Assembly (NCBI RefSeq): GCF_035222485.1 | Contig: NC_085921.1 | Coordinates: 4,836,001-4,900,000, forward strand | Origin: Podospora pseudoanserina | Lineage: Eukaryota; Ascomycota; Sordariomycetes; Sordariales; Podosporaceae | Direction: 5' to 3' | DNA length: 64,000 bases | Shown here: positions 1 through 11,278 of the stretch, piece after piece | Numbering within the stretch: position 1 is the stretch's first letter | How the letters are laid out: each line of letters opens with the position of its first letter | The notes under the pieces: generated by a model | The model's database searches: none | Told to the model about the DNA's origin: nothing | Seen by the model: the letters and a program-made list of their open reading frames with translations, nothing else | Position numbers and translations under genes: made by a program

Positions 1-514
1 GTGCGGGCGGCAGGGGCAGGTGGCGGCTGGGAATTTTCGACGTGGTAGTCGCAGCCCGGAGGCTACCTTATTTTTATTTATTTATCCCAACTTCTCATGG
101 AGCAACAGCCCAGTCGACAGGTTGCCCCTCCTACTCAAGCTGTTGGCGAACGAAACGATGAATTTTACTGTTCTCGCCCACTCGTACTTTGTGGGACAAT
201 GCCCTGCTGTGCGAGTAGAGTACTCGAGGAGACATAGGTACATGGTACTCGATGCACAATGCCCTGCATCCCATAGTATGAAATACCTGGGTTCCCCAGA
301 ATCAACCCCCACTAGATCTTGACTACACTAGGAGCTTATCTTATCGGAGCTAGACTCTGGTCAAGGAGTGGGTCCCAAGACCCCTGTCTCCATTGCCTGG
401 GCCAAAAAAAAAGTTTCGAGCAGGCTGTCGCGCGCGGGCAGCAACCACACAAACGAAGCTCACGACTGGCACCACCCCCTCGGCTTTCAGGTTTTCTTCA
501 CCAACGCATTCGAA
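1..514. other. Upstream region of UTP15
   Basis: No gene is recognised here. A T-rich stretch with repeated TTTA lies at about 68-85. The UTP15 frame stays open upstream to 368, but it has no ATG before 515. The segment probably holds the promoter and 5' UTR of UTP15. Confidence 0.5.
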
Positions 515-2155
515 ATGGCAGCAGAGGTTCAACCGTTACCGCTGGTTAAGCTGCCTTCGGGCCCCAGCCCCGTCACACCCGAACAGCGATACTGGAGATC
601 CTTCAAGAACCAGAAATTACATACCTCGACGGCAACATGGCCCATCTCGCACATCAGTTTCCCCGCCCAGACAGGCGCCGTCCTGTCCAATTCCATGGTT
701 GCCGCCACAAAGATCAATGACCTCTTTGCAGTAACCTCAGGTCCCCGTGTGGACATCTTCTCGATACGAAAGCGCGAGCTCCTCAAGACGATTGGTCGCT
801 TCGACAGCGAGGCCCATTCCGGCGAGATTAGGGCTGACGGCAGAGCGCTGGTCGCCGGTGAGGATTCGGGAAAGATGCAGGTTTTTGATGTCGGCGGCGG
901 TACAAGGGCTGTTATTCTCAAGACATGGCACATCCACAAGCAGCCGGTGTGGGTTACAAAGTGGTCACCCACCGAGCTCACCACCCTCATGAGTTGCAGT
1001 GATGACAAGACGGTCCGGCTGTGGGACCTGCCATCAAACAACCCCAGCCATACCTTTACCGGTCACTCAGACTACGTCCGCAGCGGCGCTTTCATCCCCG
1101 GCGGCAACAGCAACATGCTGGTCACCGGTTCCTACGATGAGACGGTCCGGGTGTGGGATGCCAGGACACCGGGCGGTTCAGTCTTCACCTTTAAGCACAA
1201 GGACCCAATCGAAGAAGTCCTGCCCCTTCCCGGGGGCACCACCCTCCTCGCTGCCTCCGGAAACGCCATCTCGGTCCTTGACCTGGTCGCCGCGAAACCA
1301 CTGCGTCTTATTACGAACCACCAAAAGACTGTCACAAGCCTCTCGTTGGCGTCCAATGGCAAGCGTGTTGTCAGCGGCAGTCTGGATGGCCATGTCAAGG
1401 TCTTTGAGACTTCCAACTGGAACGTCGTGTTTGGGTGCAAATACTCCAGCCCTATCCTCTCCCTCTCGGTCATCGCCGCCGGCGCAGCCCAAGAAGATCG
1501 CCACCTCGCCGTAGGCATGCAATCCGGCGTGTTGGCCATCCGCACCAAGCTGTCAGGAGCAGCCGCCGAGAAGGCCCGCGAGCGCGCCGCTATCGAAGCC
1601 GCCATTGGCACCTCAGCTCTCGACAAGATCGACGCCAGAAATGCCAAGCGCAAACGCGCAGCCGTCAGCAACAAGAACATGGACATGCTGGGCGAAAACG
1701 TCGACGTCGTCATCCCAACATCAGACACTGGCTCCAGGAAGAAGAAGCTCAAGCCCTGGCAGCGCAACTTCAAGGATGGGTTCTACGCCGCGTGTCTAGA
1801 CGAAGTAATCGACATGTCCGGGCCAGAGTACCAACCTCTTACCGCCCTCACCGTTCTCATTGCTCTTCGTCACCGGTCCGCGCTCCGCGAGGCGCTCGAG
1901 GGTCGCGACGAAGTGTCCATCATCCCTCTTCTAAAATGGGTGAGCAAATACATTGTTGACCCGCGCTACCTCAGCATTTGCGTTGATGTGTCCTTCCACT
2001 TGTACGATCTCTACAGCGAGCACGTTGCCGGAAGCTCAGAACTGGCAGTGTTGTTCCACGCTCTCCTCGGCAAGGTGTCAAGGGCGGCGAGCAAGGCGCA
2101 AACCGCCATGGAAGTGGCGGGCATGTTGGAGACCTTGACGTTGGGGAATAACTAG
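515..2155 (+). CDS. UTP15: UTP15-like U3 snoRNP WD40 protein (small-subunit processome)
   Basis: This is a single-exon gene of 546 aa. It starts at the first in-frame ATG (context GAAATGG). The N-terminal half is a WD40 propeller: repeats end in VRLWDLP and VRVWDAR, and HSDYVRSGAF and TGSYDETVRVWD are recognisable blades. The C-terminal part carries the UTP15 C domain, a helical region with KPWQRNFKDGFY and ALTVLIALRHRSALREAL. Family knowledge: Utp15 belongs to the t-UTP/UTP-A subcomplex that links Pol I transcription to early 18S pre-rRNA processing in the nucleolus. A basic stretch (NAKRKRAA, SRKKKLKPW) before the C-terminal domain fits nucleolar targeting. No intron is needed. The gene converges on the C2-domain gene, with about 950 bp between the stop codons. 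The family assignment is firm; the function is inferred from the family. Confidence 0.93.
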   Translation: MAAEVQPLPLVKLPSGPSPVTPEQRYWRSFKNQKLHTSTATWPISHISFPAQTGAVLSNSMVAATKINDLFAVTSGPRVDIFSIRKRELLKTIGRFDSEAHSGEIRADGRALVAGEDSGKMQVFDVGGGTRAVILKTWHIHKQPVWVTKWSPTELTTLMSCSDDKTVRLWDLPSNNPSHTFTGHSDYVRSGAFIPGGNSNMLVTGSYDETVRVWDARTPGGSVFTFKHKDPIEEVLPLPGGTTLLAASGNAISVLDLVAAKPLRLITNHQKTVTSLSLASNGKRVVSGSLDGHVKVFETSNWNVVFGCKYSSPILSLSVIAAGAAQEDRHLAVGMQSGVLAIRTKLSGAAAEKARERAAIEAAIGTSALDKIDARNAKRKRAAVSNKNMDMLGENVDVVIPTSDTGSRKKKLKPWQRNFKDGFYAACLDEVIDMSGPEYQPLTALTVLIALRHRSALREALEGRDEVSIIPLLKWVSKYIVDPRYLSICVDVSFHLYDLYSEHVAGSSELAVLFHALLGKVSRAASKAQTAMEVAGMLETLTLGNN

Positions 2156-3110
2156 GGGGCAGCGTCAGTTTGTTGATGAAGGGGCAAGCCTACTTTTGTG
2201 TATTTTTAATTATTCTCTGTCTGGTCTCTTTGTATTGCATTGCGTCGGAGTTTTTATATTGTTCTATTTGCTCCAAGAGGGGATAGGAAAGGGTTTATTA
2301 AAAAGCCACTGCTGCTCTCGTACTGTTGTTACTGTTGTGGTTGTTTTGTTGTCTTTTGACATAGAGAGATACCTACACTCGGATATTGCTGCGAGAAGGG
2401 GCATGACGGGGAAATAAAACATATGTTTCGGATGGGTCTACCTGGTATGGCGTTTCGTGGCGGTCAACGTCTTTCTGTGTTGGTGTGTAATCTCTTGTCA
2501 TGATACGGTCTTTGAAATGGCTCAAGTATTAGGATGTATTTCCTTCACATGTTGGGGTTGGTTGTCTCAACAAAACATCACTTTCGGCGATGAATCATGT
2601 CCTCCTCGCCGTCAAGCCGGGTACGCCACCCGATCTTGGTGAGTCAGTCGGATGCACTAGGGCTCTGAAATCGTCTCCCAAACAGCTGGTGGTCACATCA
2701 ATTGGATTATCCATCATGGTTTTGATGTCAGAGGCTTTGAGCTAATGGCTCAACCTTCCACCAAGACTCTTCTTTTCTCTTCCCAACAAAAGCCAACTTC
2801 AATCTTAATGAATGTGCTGGGGGAATTCATCATTCATCAAGATGAAAGAGGAAATGTTCAATCAAGTCTCATTTACGCCCCAAATCATCCATAACATCCC
2901 ACAATGTTGGCCCATCCATATCCCTACCCTACCCTACATGTTCCCAAAAGGCTAAAATCCACCGCTGTATATAACAGAACACCTCGTCATATCCATAACT
3001 CGTATACGCAAATTCACCTTCCGTCCCAAAAAAAAGTCCAAACCAAGGGAAATGAAAGCTCAAAAATGATGAGATATCATAGAATTCCAATGTTGGAAAT
3101 GCGCCTCTTT
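2156..3110. other. Convergent 3' intergenic region (UTP15 / C2 gene)
   Basis: This lies between two convergent stop codons. It contains TG/TTG-rich sequence at about 2320-2360 and a possible poly(A) signal AATAAA at 2413-2418 for UTP15. I see no gene. Short ORFs here have no coding character. Confidence 0.5.
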
Positions 3111-6100
3111 TTACCACTGCCCCTGATGCACATACCCCTGATGGCGCCTCGACGATCTCCCCGTTCCAATATCAATCGACCTCAACTCCTCCTCCAGGCT
3201 CAACTCCGTTCCACCACCCACCCCACCACCATTGGCATACCCGTCATTTTGATGCCGATACCCCCCGTCATGATAATCATAATCATCCATCCCTCCTCGT
3301 CTGGCAGCACTACTGCTGTGCAACTGCAGCGCGCCGCTCATATTACTATTATTATACCCCTGGGAAGGCGGCAACGCCAAAGGGATCTTAGCCGGAGGAG
3401 GAGGCCCATTCCGTCCAATACTCCCCTGCATGGAAGGGTGGTAATTCTCCCCGGCACCATAGTCAAAAGTTGAGGCTCGTGGGAGATTCCTTTGGGAATT
3501 AAAGTTGTCCTGGTGAGGAGGCAGGGGAGCAAGAGGCTGAGAGTCTAAGCCAACGTTGCTGTTCCTCCTTCCGGGACCAAGACCATTGGCGCCAGACATG
3601 ACTGGTTCTGATGGTGAGAACCCAGACGAGATGGACATGCGATGGGGAGGTTTCTTTTGGAGGCGATTTCGGCCGTTGGAGACAGGCGGGGACGGAGTGA
3701 GGGAATCGAAAGAGTCAGGTGCGACGTAGCTTTGTGGACGGGAGGCGGCAGCGATGCGTAGAGGACGACGGCCGGTCGAAGATACGGGCTGCGGTTGTGG
3801 ACCACCCGGTGTAGGACGAGGAGCGGGAGATGTCTGTGTCGGCTTCTTCGCTTCGGGTTCAGGTGCCCAAGTGTCCATGGGCAAATGGTCAGAGGGGTCA
3901 ACTTCGCGACCATCGTGTGTGATGATCTTGCCAGTGGCTGCGTCGTAGTCCGGCAGAGCAGCGGTCGGGTCGTGCATGGCAGCAGCGGCGGCGGTGGGGT
4001 TGAGAACCTCATAGCTATCGGGGCCGAAAGGAACGCTGGACATAGCGCGGCTATCAGAGGATGGTGGTCTGGGGCTTACTGACTTACGGCGGATGGTGTG
4101 CTGCTGCTGGGGTGGGTTGTGATGTTGCTGGGGCGGGTTGGGACTAGGGTCACGAACGGGTGGGTTGGGCGAGTATGCCCGCGACTTGATCACTACGTTA
4201 ACACTCGATGTCGATGGCCCTGCTGTGTAAGTCATGGGACTCCTGCCATGAGCAGTAGGCTGAGCGTTGTAGCTCGCCGGGGATCCATCTTGATCATATC
4301 TCCGAGCGACATCCATGGTTCTGCCCCTTGGGGGTGTCTCCATTTGCGCTTGTTGGTTGTACCGTCGACGACCACTGTCTTCGTTGACACGCACCGCGAT
4401 CTCCTGTGAGATGTTTGGATCAATCCCAGGAATCAACGCAGCAGGCACTGGTGCAGCCGAGTAGCTGTTTGACCCATTATCGGGCTCATCTCGCCATGGC
4501 AGTGCTCTCTGGTTCTGATGGGACTCGTACGTGGGAAGGCTAGGCTCGGAATGCCGGCCATAGTTGGAAGAAGACGAGTAATCCGACGGTTCCCGCCGTG
4601 ACAAGTCGGTGGAGGACATCACGTAGCCATTGGAGCTCTGATATCCCGATTGTTCCTGCATTCCAGGCGAGGTCGAACAGCGCTGGTCTTGCACGCCAGA
4701 AGTCGAGTACCGCTGGTCTTGTACACTGGGAGAAGTCGAGTACCGCTGGTCTTGCATCCCAGGCGAGGTCGAGTACCGGTCTTGCATCCCAGGAGAAGTC
4801 GAGTACCGCTGATCTTGCATGCCTGGAGAGGTGGAGTATTGATGGTCCACTGCATTGCTCGGTCTTCTCCCTGAAATGTTCAGTGGAGCAGGGCTAGTCT
4901 GTTCAAAGTCCAGATCATACTGTTGTTGAGATTGGCCAGGAGGCGCCCTGCCCATGCTTCTTCTGTTCGAATTAGAAGACTCGGGAGACTCGGGGACGTC
5001 TTCGACGGTGGCTTGCATGCCTCTATGTGACTGGTCATACCCGTTCGTGTCATATGAATAATGTCTAGGTGGCGGGGGTTGCTCTATAGCCTGATACTGA
5101 GAGCCAGGCAGAGCAGCTGGTGACGAGTCGGCAGCCTTGTAAGTCGGGCGCCCCGGGTAACTTGAAGGGGAGGCAGAAGCACGATGGGCCTCGTTCCTCA
5201 GAACGTCTTGTCTCATTGTCGGCGGAGTCCCTTGAAACCCTGAATTAGGAGCAGAGTTGAGGCTAGGCCTAGACCGATGGGCGGGAGGTGGAGGAGGTCG
5301 ATCGTCACTAAATTCCAGAGGTGGCTCCTGTTGAGGTGCTCCATATGGGTCACTGGGCCTAGAGTCATAGCGGTCGTACGACTGTGATTGCTGTCCAGGG
5401 TATCTGTCCACTCTTTCCGATGTCTGGTATTGTTGAGGGGGCGGTGGCTCTCGTCGAAGATCGGCACTACGCTCTCGACGAGGATAATGTTCCGGTGGTG
5501 GTGGTTGCTGCTGGTAGCGCGACGACTGAGACCCATACTCAATATGCTGCAGGGGTGACTGAGACGGCACATATGATGAAATAGGATTTGGCTGAGAGCG
5601 AGGCGGTGTCTCTACCGGCTCCGGCGCAGGGGCAGGTGGTGGTGGCTTTGACGACGGTGCGGGTGAGGGTGTTTTCCCCGTAACCGGATCCGAAGGTAGG
5701 GGCCGCCGTTTCGGCATGGCCCTGGGTCCCGTGGCGGCCACTGGCGCTGTCTCGGGTTGCTGCTCATTTTCTGCTAAAGAAGCTTGTTGCGGATTTCTTG
5801 ACTTGGTTGGTGCCTTGTCGGGCTTGGGGTGGTTGTCGTAGTATGTGAGTTCAAGACGGAGCTCGCCAGCATATTTACCCCTGCATTGCAGTTGGTGCCA
5901 TTGATCACTCTGCCCACCCCCATCGACAATGATATCGCGCAGGTCTATCCATGCCTCGCCTATAAGTTCGGTCTTCTTGTCGTCGTTGAACACGGACACT
6001 TTAAGCTGAAAGTAGTCTGGTGAGTCGTGAACTGTGAATCTGAGTTCTTGATCCCTGTGTGATATGACATGGTTAGTCGAGTTCACCATCCCGTCTATCT

Positions 6101-6368
6101 AGCCTTGTGTTGCTGTGACCCGAAAGATTGGGGAAACATACCATCTGGGAGTTTGACCGCCACGAATGTCGGTGCTGGTCTTCTTTGCTTCTTTCCCCAG
6201 GCGCGCAGCGCAGTAAGGATCTTGTTTTCCAATCGTCTTGCGGTTCGGTAAGTTTTTCGCCCGGTCCACCACCAAAACAAGCGTACCGATTTCTGGTCCA
6301 TCGGCACTCATGTCTGAGAAGATGCCCGCCGTATGGGCGAGCGGGAGGGTTTTTGTTCTGGTGGACAT
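3111..6368 (-). CDS. C2-domain protein, Inn1/Fic1-like (cytokinesis)
   Basis: Two exons, 6368-6142 and 6054-3111, encode 1056 aa. The intron (87 nt, GTATGT...CACAG) splits a Trp codon so that GGQTPRW joins DQELRFTV. Residues about 25-135 form a C2 domain (TLVLVVDRAKNLPNRK, KQDPYCAARLGK, then ELIGEAWIDLRDII and ELRLELTYYD). The rest is long, low-complexity, proline-rich sequence with many PxxP motifs. It includes a run of about seven near-identical 11-residue units (YSTSPGMQDQR) at about residues 475-545. The C-terminal end is conserved-looking and charged (LSLEEELRSIDIGTGRSSRR). Family knowledge: an N-terminal C2 plus PxxP tail is the layout of Inn1 (budding yeast) and Fic1 (fission yeast), which link the actomyosin ring, F-BAR proteins and septum synthesis. 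The budding-neck/septum role here is inference. ATG 6311 (MSADGPEIG) is an alternative start. Confidence 0.85.
4640..4852 (-). repeat. 33-bp coding tandem repeat (YSTSPGMQDQR) in the C2 gene
   Basis: About seven tandem copies of a 33-nt unit encode YSTSPGMQDQR and variants (YSTSPSVQDQR, a shortened YSTSGVQDQR, one copy reading GMQDR with a codon missing, and an edge copy CSTSPGMQEQ). All length changes are whole codons, so the frame is preserved. Each unit brings Ser/Thr-Pro, a possible proline-directed kinase site. Confidence 0.85.
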
Positions 6369-7489
6369 TTTGCCCTTATTTTTCTGTTTTGTGGCTCTTG
6401 ATTGATCAAAAGAAGGGATCGGGATTGTTTACTCGAGGGGGGCTTGGTCCAGCGACTGTTGGTCCTTGTTTTGGGGGGGAGGGTGTTTCCAGGTTGTGCT
6501 GACGTGCGGTCCGAGGTAGGTGCCCCGCTGACAACGAGGGTCGAATGCTTGACTTCAGAAGTGTGTCAAAAAACAAAAGAGAAACATGAGGTCAGACTGA
6601 AGAGTTAGGCCACGACCCAGAGAGCTCAACGAAGGGAAGGAGGGAAAGAAGGAGCAGGTGCAGAAAGAAGAAAGCACCCTGATGAGAGAGCAGGAGGAAG
6701 CACAAGCACAGGAAGCACACAAGCACAAGCACAAGCATCCGCACGGCAGTGGTGCCGCCCGGGCCCCCCAAACAACCGCTAGCTTGGGTTAGATCGCGCG
6801 TCTCTGCGGTGGTTGGGTGGATTCCAAGTTGGGGGATTACGTGCATTTCCACTGGATTTGGGGTGGCTGGTGCGCCCGATACCCGCGTTACCGCGCAAAT
6901 CCGCGAGGCTGGGCTGATGCCCCGAACAGGGGTTTAAAGCTGTTTCCTGATCGACCTTGCAGTGGCAGCCCCAAATCCTCGTCTCTGATTTGCACCAGCC
7001 TCTTTCCCCTTCCTGCATCCCGACATCCCAAGATAAAGAGATTTCAACTGCAGCTTGAAACGCAACTTCCCTTTGCATCTGTTTCCAGGTTGTTTGGTTC
7101 TTTCTCGGGTTATGGCGTGTCGCGACTCGTAAGCCATCCTCTGTCTCCCAAGCCACCTTGTTGACGTCTTGAACCCCACCTTGATGTTGCTTTTACCAAG
7201 AATCCACGATCTTCCCGAAACAAAACCCCACAACTGGAGAAATCAGGAACCGGATTTCAGCTCTTGTCATGTCTCTCGAGCTGGGGTCACCACTGTAAAG
7301 GTATATGTCACATGAGTTATTTTACCAGGTCTATATTATACCTGAAGACAGGTATATTTGATCACTGTTGTGCTAGTTTTGCTTGGATGCCACGGTAGCT
7401 ACAAATGAAATATCGAGGAGACTCGAGGTTGGATTATATTTTACAAGATTTCAGACACGCTAATTTCCCGCTTCCCCACGTATAGCGGT
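6369..7489. other. Intergenic: C2 gene promoter and con-6 3' side
   Basis: I see no gene. The region includes an imperfect repeat of the 6-mer CACAAG/AAGCAC at about 6695-6735 and AT-rich sequence at 7310-7480. It should hold the promoter and 5' UTR of the C2 gene and the 3' UTR of con-6. Confidence 0.45.
7337..7356. repeat. Perfect 8-bp hairpin downstream of con-6
   Basis: TATACCTG pairs perfectly with CAGGTATA around an AAGA loop. It lies about 135 nt past the con-6 stop in the direction of transcription, so it could sit in the 3' UTR or near the transcript end. A function is not shown. Confidence 0.35.
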
Positions 7490-7862
7490 TTACATGTTGT
7501 TGAGGCGCTCCTCGGCAGACTTCTTAGCCTCGTCAGAGACATTAGGGTTCTTCATGGTCCTGTCCGGCCAAACCACCGTTAGCTGCCGTGTTTCGGAACG
7601 CGCGCCTCGGATGCAACGGATCACTTACGCCTTGAGACCACCGGCAACGTTGCCTGGGTTCTTGTCCTTGGTGTCGCTAGCCTTGGGGACTACACGCGTG
7701 ATTAGCAAGAGACATCGGGTGTTCATGGAGAGCACGCATACCGTCACCACCGTTGAACTCGTTGTCGAGAATTTTTTGGGAGTTATCCTTGGACTCCTTG
7801 GAGGTGTTGGGGTTGTTCAAGTTGGCCTTGTGGCCGCCGGCGATCTGAGCATCAGTAGGCAT
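7490..7862 (-). CDS. con-6: Conidiation-specific protein 6 family (Con-6)
   Basis: Three exons (7862-7742, 7689-7629, 7559-7490) encode 83 aa. The introns are GTATGC...TGTAG and GTAAGT...GACAG. The spliced protein has two copies of the Con-6 motif: AGGHKANLNNPNTSKESK at about residues 8-25, and AGGLKATMKNPNVSDEAK in the second half. Each is followed by a short charged helix (DNSQKIL, KSAEERL). The two copies share G-K-A-(N/T)-x-x-N-P-N-x-S. Family knowledge: con-6 was found in Neurospora as a transcript induced during conidiation; the proteins are small, hydrophilic and abundant in spores, and their biochemical role is unknown. The neighbours do not add to the function. The gene is too fragmented by introns to appear as one long reading frame. 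Confidence 0.9.
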
Positions 7863-9918
7863 CCTGAAGGTTGGTTGATTGTATGGAGAGATTGCGTTTT
7901 GTGTGAGGGGTAATGAGAATTAGTGTCTGGAAGGTGGGATCTCCCCCGGTCATATATCAACAATACCAGTTGATAGCACGATGCGGCTTGCTCGCTCAAC
8001 GGGTGGCTTTGTCGTGTAGAGCCAAGCTAGAGCTCACTATAGGCTTGGGCATGTTTTCTTGACGCAAGGTTCCTTGATCGGGATTGTAGAGTAGCACGTC
8101 GTGGACAAAATAACTGGCACAGCAAAGTAGGTCAATTCAGGAGAGTAGTCCGAATCGCACTTGAAAAGATACCTAGTTAAGATGCGTTAGAGATGATTAG
8201 TTACTAGGGCTCGGAAGATAGTTAATAGATCTTAACGAGTAGTTAAAGAGGCCTATTCATGATTTAATGAGGTATAAATTAATGGCCATCACACGTTCTA
8301 CTAACCTAGAGTACCTGCTATTTTGTCCAGGACATGAGTAGGCGCTTCGAAAAGAGGACGGTGAGAATGGCCGACATCATGGGCAAAGTCCGAACATGAT
8401 GCCGAGATCCAGCGGGTGCTTTGCCATGGAGTCCACCGGACCCATGCAAACATCCGTAGTTGAAGCTAAAATCGATCGCTCCAGGGGGGGACGGTTCTTA
8501 GATCCAGATTCCCGCAGATCTACAACTCCACGTCAATAACTAGACCGAGCGAAAAGTTCCCAACCTTGAACCGTCTTGCACCAGCTGGACGATTCTGAAG
8601 CTAAGGACTGATGATGTCAGGAAAAGGGGTTCAGGAACGCTAACACAGATGTCTGTCTTTAGGAGAACAGCAAGTTCGTCATGTAATGTCAATCATAAAT
8701 CTTTGGTGTCTTGAAGCCCGAAATATTAGCTGCATCTTCAAAATCTGGATGACTGCCAAGACGAACAATATAGGGGTAGGGTGTATGCTTAATAGCCGAT
8801 GCCCTGCTTTCCGATCTTGCATCATGTCAGCAATCAGTGAGTGATCTTCTCACCAGGTGCCGTCGTATTGGGTGTAGCAGAGCTGACTATGTACATATAT
8901 ATGTATGAGAAAGGTAACGAATGGGAACAAATGGATTTTTTGTGCAGGCCATCAACTCCAACAAGAGTCATTGCGTCCTCTGTGCGTCTGCCAGTGGTGA
9001 CGAGGAACTTCTTCAGCCCTACAACAAGCTCCACTGGCTGATGGGGAAGGCTAGAAACTTGGCGTTACGTCAATAGCGTCTGAGGTTCAACCTCGCGGCA
9101 ACGTCCTGTCAATCAAATTGTCGTGATAGAATGCTTACTGGCCTTCTGTCGTCTCGGTTGAGGAACAAGACCTCAGCTTTCAGCATTCATCATGAAGTGA
9201 GGACATCCGGACGTCCCGACGGTGAGGACACGCCAACCGTGACTCGTGGAAAGCTGCGTCCAGTAGGGAGACACTGCAGCGTTGTGAGCCCCTCGGGCCG
9301 AATCTTCAGGCTCAAATATGCTGTCGATCTTTGCAGATTATGTGTCGGTAAAGAAATCAGGAACTTTGGAGGTTCAAAGTCGACGCAAAACTCTTTGGAT
9401 GCCTTGTATCTTGAAGCCCAAAGAACATTTACAAAAGAAAAGTTGACATCGGACAATAAAGCCACGCTATTCCCAATTAGAACATCTCCACAATTTGACG
9501 CCGTTGTCTTATCGATAAACCAAAAACCAAGCCACAGTCCCCATCTTAACGGGCGCGGCGCTACTTTCCCGTTTCAGCGTTTCCCCCGTTTGGTCACCAC
9601 CTGTCCACAAGGCTGAGAGCCGAATTATTGATTTTTGTCGTCACCTGCACTTGCCCAGTCTTGTTGATTTGCTCGTGTGTGGTGCATATTCAGCTCCAAA
9701 CTGTCGGGTCTCCGCCCTGTGCCCCTCTCTCTAACAACCGTTTTCTAGGAGGCCGTCCGGGGTAATTGGCCGATTCCCCACGTGCTAGGCATGTTGTTTC
9801 AAGACTTTCAAAACATCACATCATCAACAACAACCTAAAACCACACCCAAGCCGATTCCAAAAATACCTCCCACGCGGCTGGCAGAGCAAGGTGGCGATT
9901 TCACTCGGTACCTACAAC
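7863..9918. other. Intergenic region with eroded AT-rich patch
   Basis: No convincing gene is present. The patch at about 8160-8290 is rich in TTAA/TAGTTA words and could be decayed repeat DNA. An open frame at 9131-9616 has no recognisable domain. The last few hundred bases should hold the TMEM234-like gene's promoter. A TATA-like word (CATATATCA) at about 7950 may serve con-6. Confidence 0.4.
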
Positions 9919-10519
9919 ATGGCTGCCTCAGACATCCTCCTCTCTGACAACCCAGAGCCGAAACCTCCGGTGGTCAACTACGTCCTCTCCTTTTTGCTGG
10001 TGGGCATAGCGTGGGGGTTGACGACACCCTTCATCCGCGCCGCGGCCCGCTCCCACTCCCCTCCACCCCACTCGCTACTCGAGTCACGCTCTGTGCAGTC
10101 GAGTGTGGTGAAGCGGAAGGTGCTCGGGGCCTTTTTTGGTGTGATGGACCTGTTGAGGAACCCGAGGTATGCGGTGCCGCTGGTGCTGAACTTGACGGGG
10201 AGCGTGTGGTTCTTTTTGTTGATTGGGAAGGCTGGTATGTGTCACCCCCCCTCCCCTCGTACGGGAAAGGGTAGGTGGCTGGATGGTTGCTGATAGGATG
10301 ATACAGAACTGAGCTTGACGGTGCCTATTGTGAATACCTGTGCGTTCTTGTTTACCGTGCTGGGTGAGTGGTGGGTGGAAGGGAAGGTTATCAGTCGTGG
10401 TAGGGCTTGTTGCTATATTCAAGTACGGCCAATAGCTAACTTGTGTACCAGATACCTTGATTGGCATGTTTTTATCCGTGGGTGGAATTGCATTGTGTGT
10501 ACAGAGCAAGAATGTTTAG
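9919..10519 (+). CDS. TMEM234-like small multi-pass membrane protein
   Basis: Three exons (9919-10234, 10307-10399, 10452-10519) encode 158 aa. The introns are GTATGT...ACAG and GTAGGG...CCAG. There are about four membrane segments: VVNYVLSFLLVGIAWGLTTP, YAVPLVLNLTGSVWFFLLIG, LTVPIVNTCAFLFTVLGEWW and the C-terminal TLIGMFLSVGGIALCV. The GIAWG motif, a PxxxN in the middle, and the L-T/S-VPI-N-x-x-x-FLFT block match the TMEM234 (PF10639) family in the drug/metabolite transporter clan. An ATG at 9766 in the same frame is not needed; ATG 9919 starts a compact protein of the usual length. A substrate for this family is not established, and none is claimed here. Confidence 0.85.
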
Positions 10520-11278
10520 ATTCGTTGATGGTAGTTGGAGTACATGGATTATACACAGTCGAAGAGATTTAGCGTATCATATTGAAGCCACTCAATGCAA
10601 GACTGTTTTGCAATTCAACAACTATTTTCCTACGCTGCTCCCGGCAGCCCCCCCTTTTTTGGTATCCTTTAACGTCCCCTGACAAAATATGCTGTGTGTA
10701 TGCATGTATGACCATCCAACCCACCCGCAAGAAGCTCCTGTTCCAGACAGAGCCCCGAGCCAGTACCAAACCATTCAACAAATATGTACAGTTGAACTTT
10801 TTAATAACCATAACGAAACGACAAAAGAAGAAGAATAAATCCAAAACGGGGGAAAAAAAACCTGTATCCCTGCGTGTGCTGACCCGTGGTATCTTGTAAT
10901 CCAATGTTTTAAAAACCCCAAACAAAACCTAGAATCCATCAAAAATGTCGCCCCGAAAGAAAAAGAAGAAAAATGTTCAGAGGAAAATTGACCGTTCCCC
11001 CCATGATGCAAAGAAGAGAAGAAGAAGAGAGGAGATAATTATTTTTGTGTAGTTGATGACTCGCATCGTATCGTGTTGTTGTTGCCCCCCTTTTTTGGCC
11101 GACGGAGAATTTGGCAAGAAGGGGGCCCCCGGGGTATCAATGTGTGTAAACATTAAGTTTTTTTCTCCGATCATGGTCGTGGTTTCGTGAGGCATGGTGA
11201 AAAGATCGTCGAGTTGAACCGGCCGTGAACCGTGATGTGATCAGGTCGTCGTCGTCGTGACAAGTCGTGAATTAGGGA
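10520..11278. other. Convergent 3' intergenic region
   Basis: This lies between the ends of the TMEM234-like gene and the minus-strand hypothetical gene. It is rich in A and T homopolymers (for example at 10827-10860). No gene is seen. It probably consists of the two 3' UTRs. Confidence 0.45.

Noticed and set aside
1132-1773. 213-codon frame antisense to UTP15
   Set aside because: Antisense shadow within a well-supported coding exon.
2680-2710. Short CTGGTGGTCAC word resembling fungal dispersed 5S rRNA (reverse strand)
   Set aside because: The flanking 100 bases do not match 5S rRNA on either strand.
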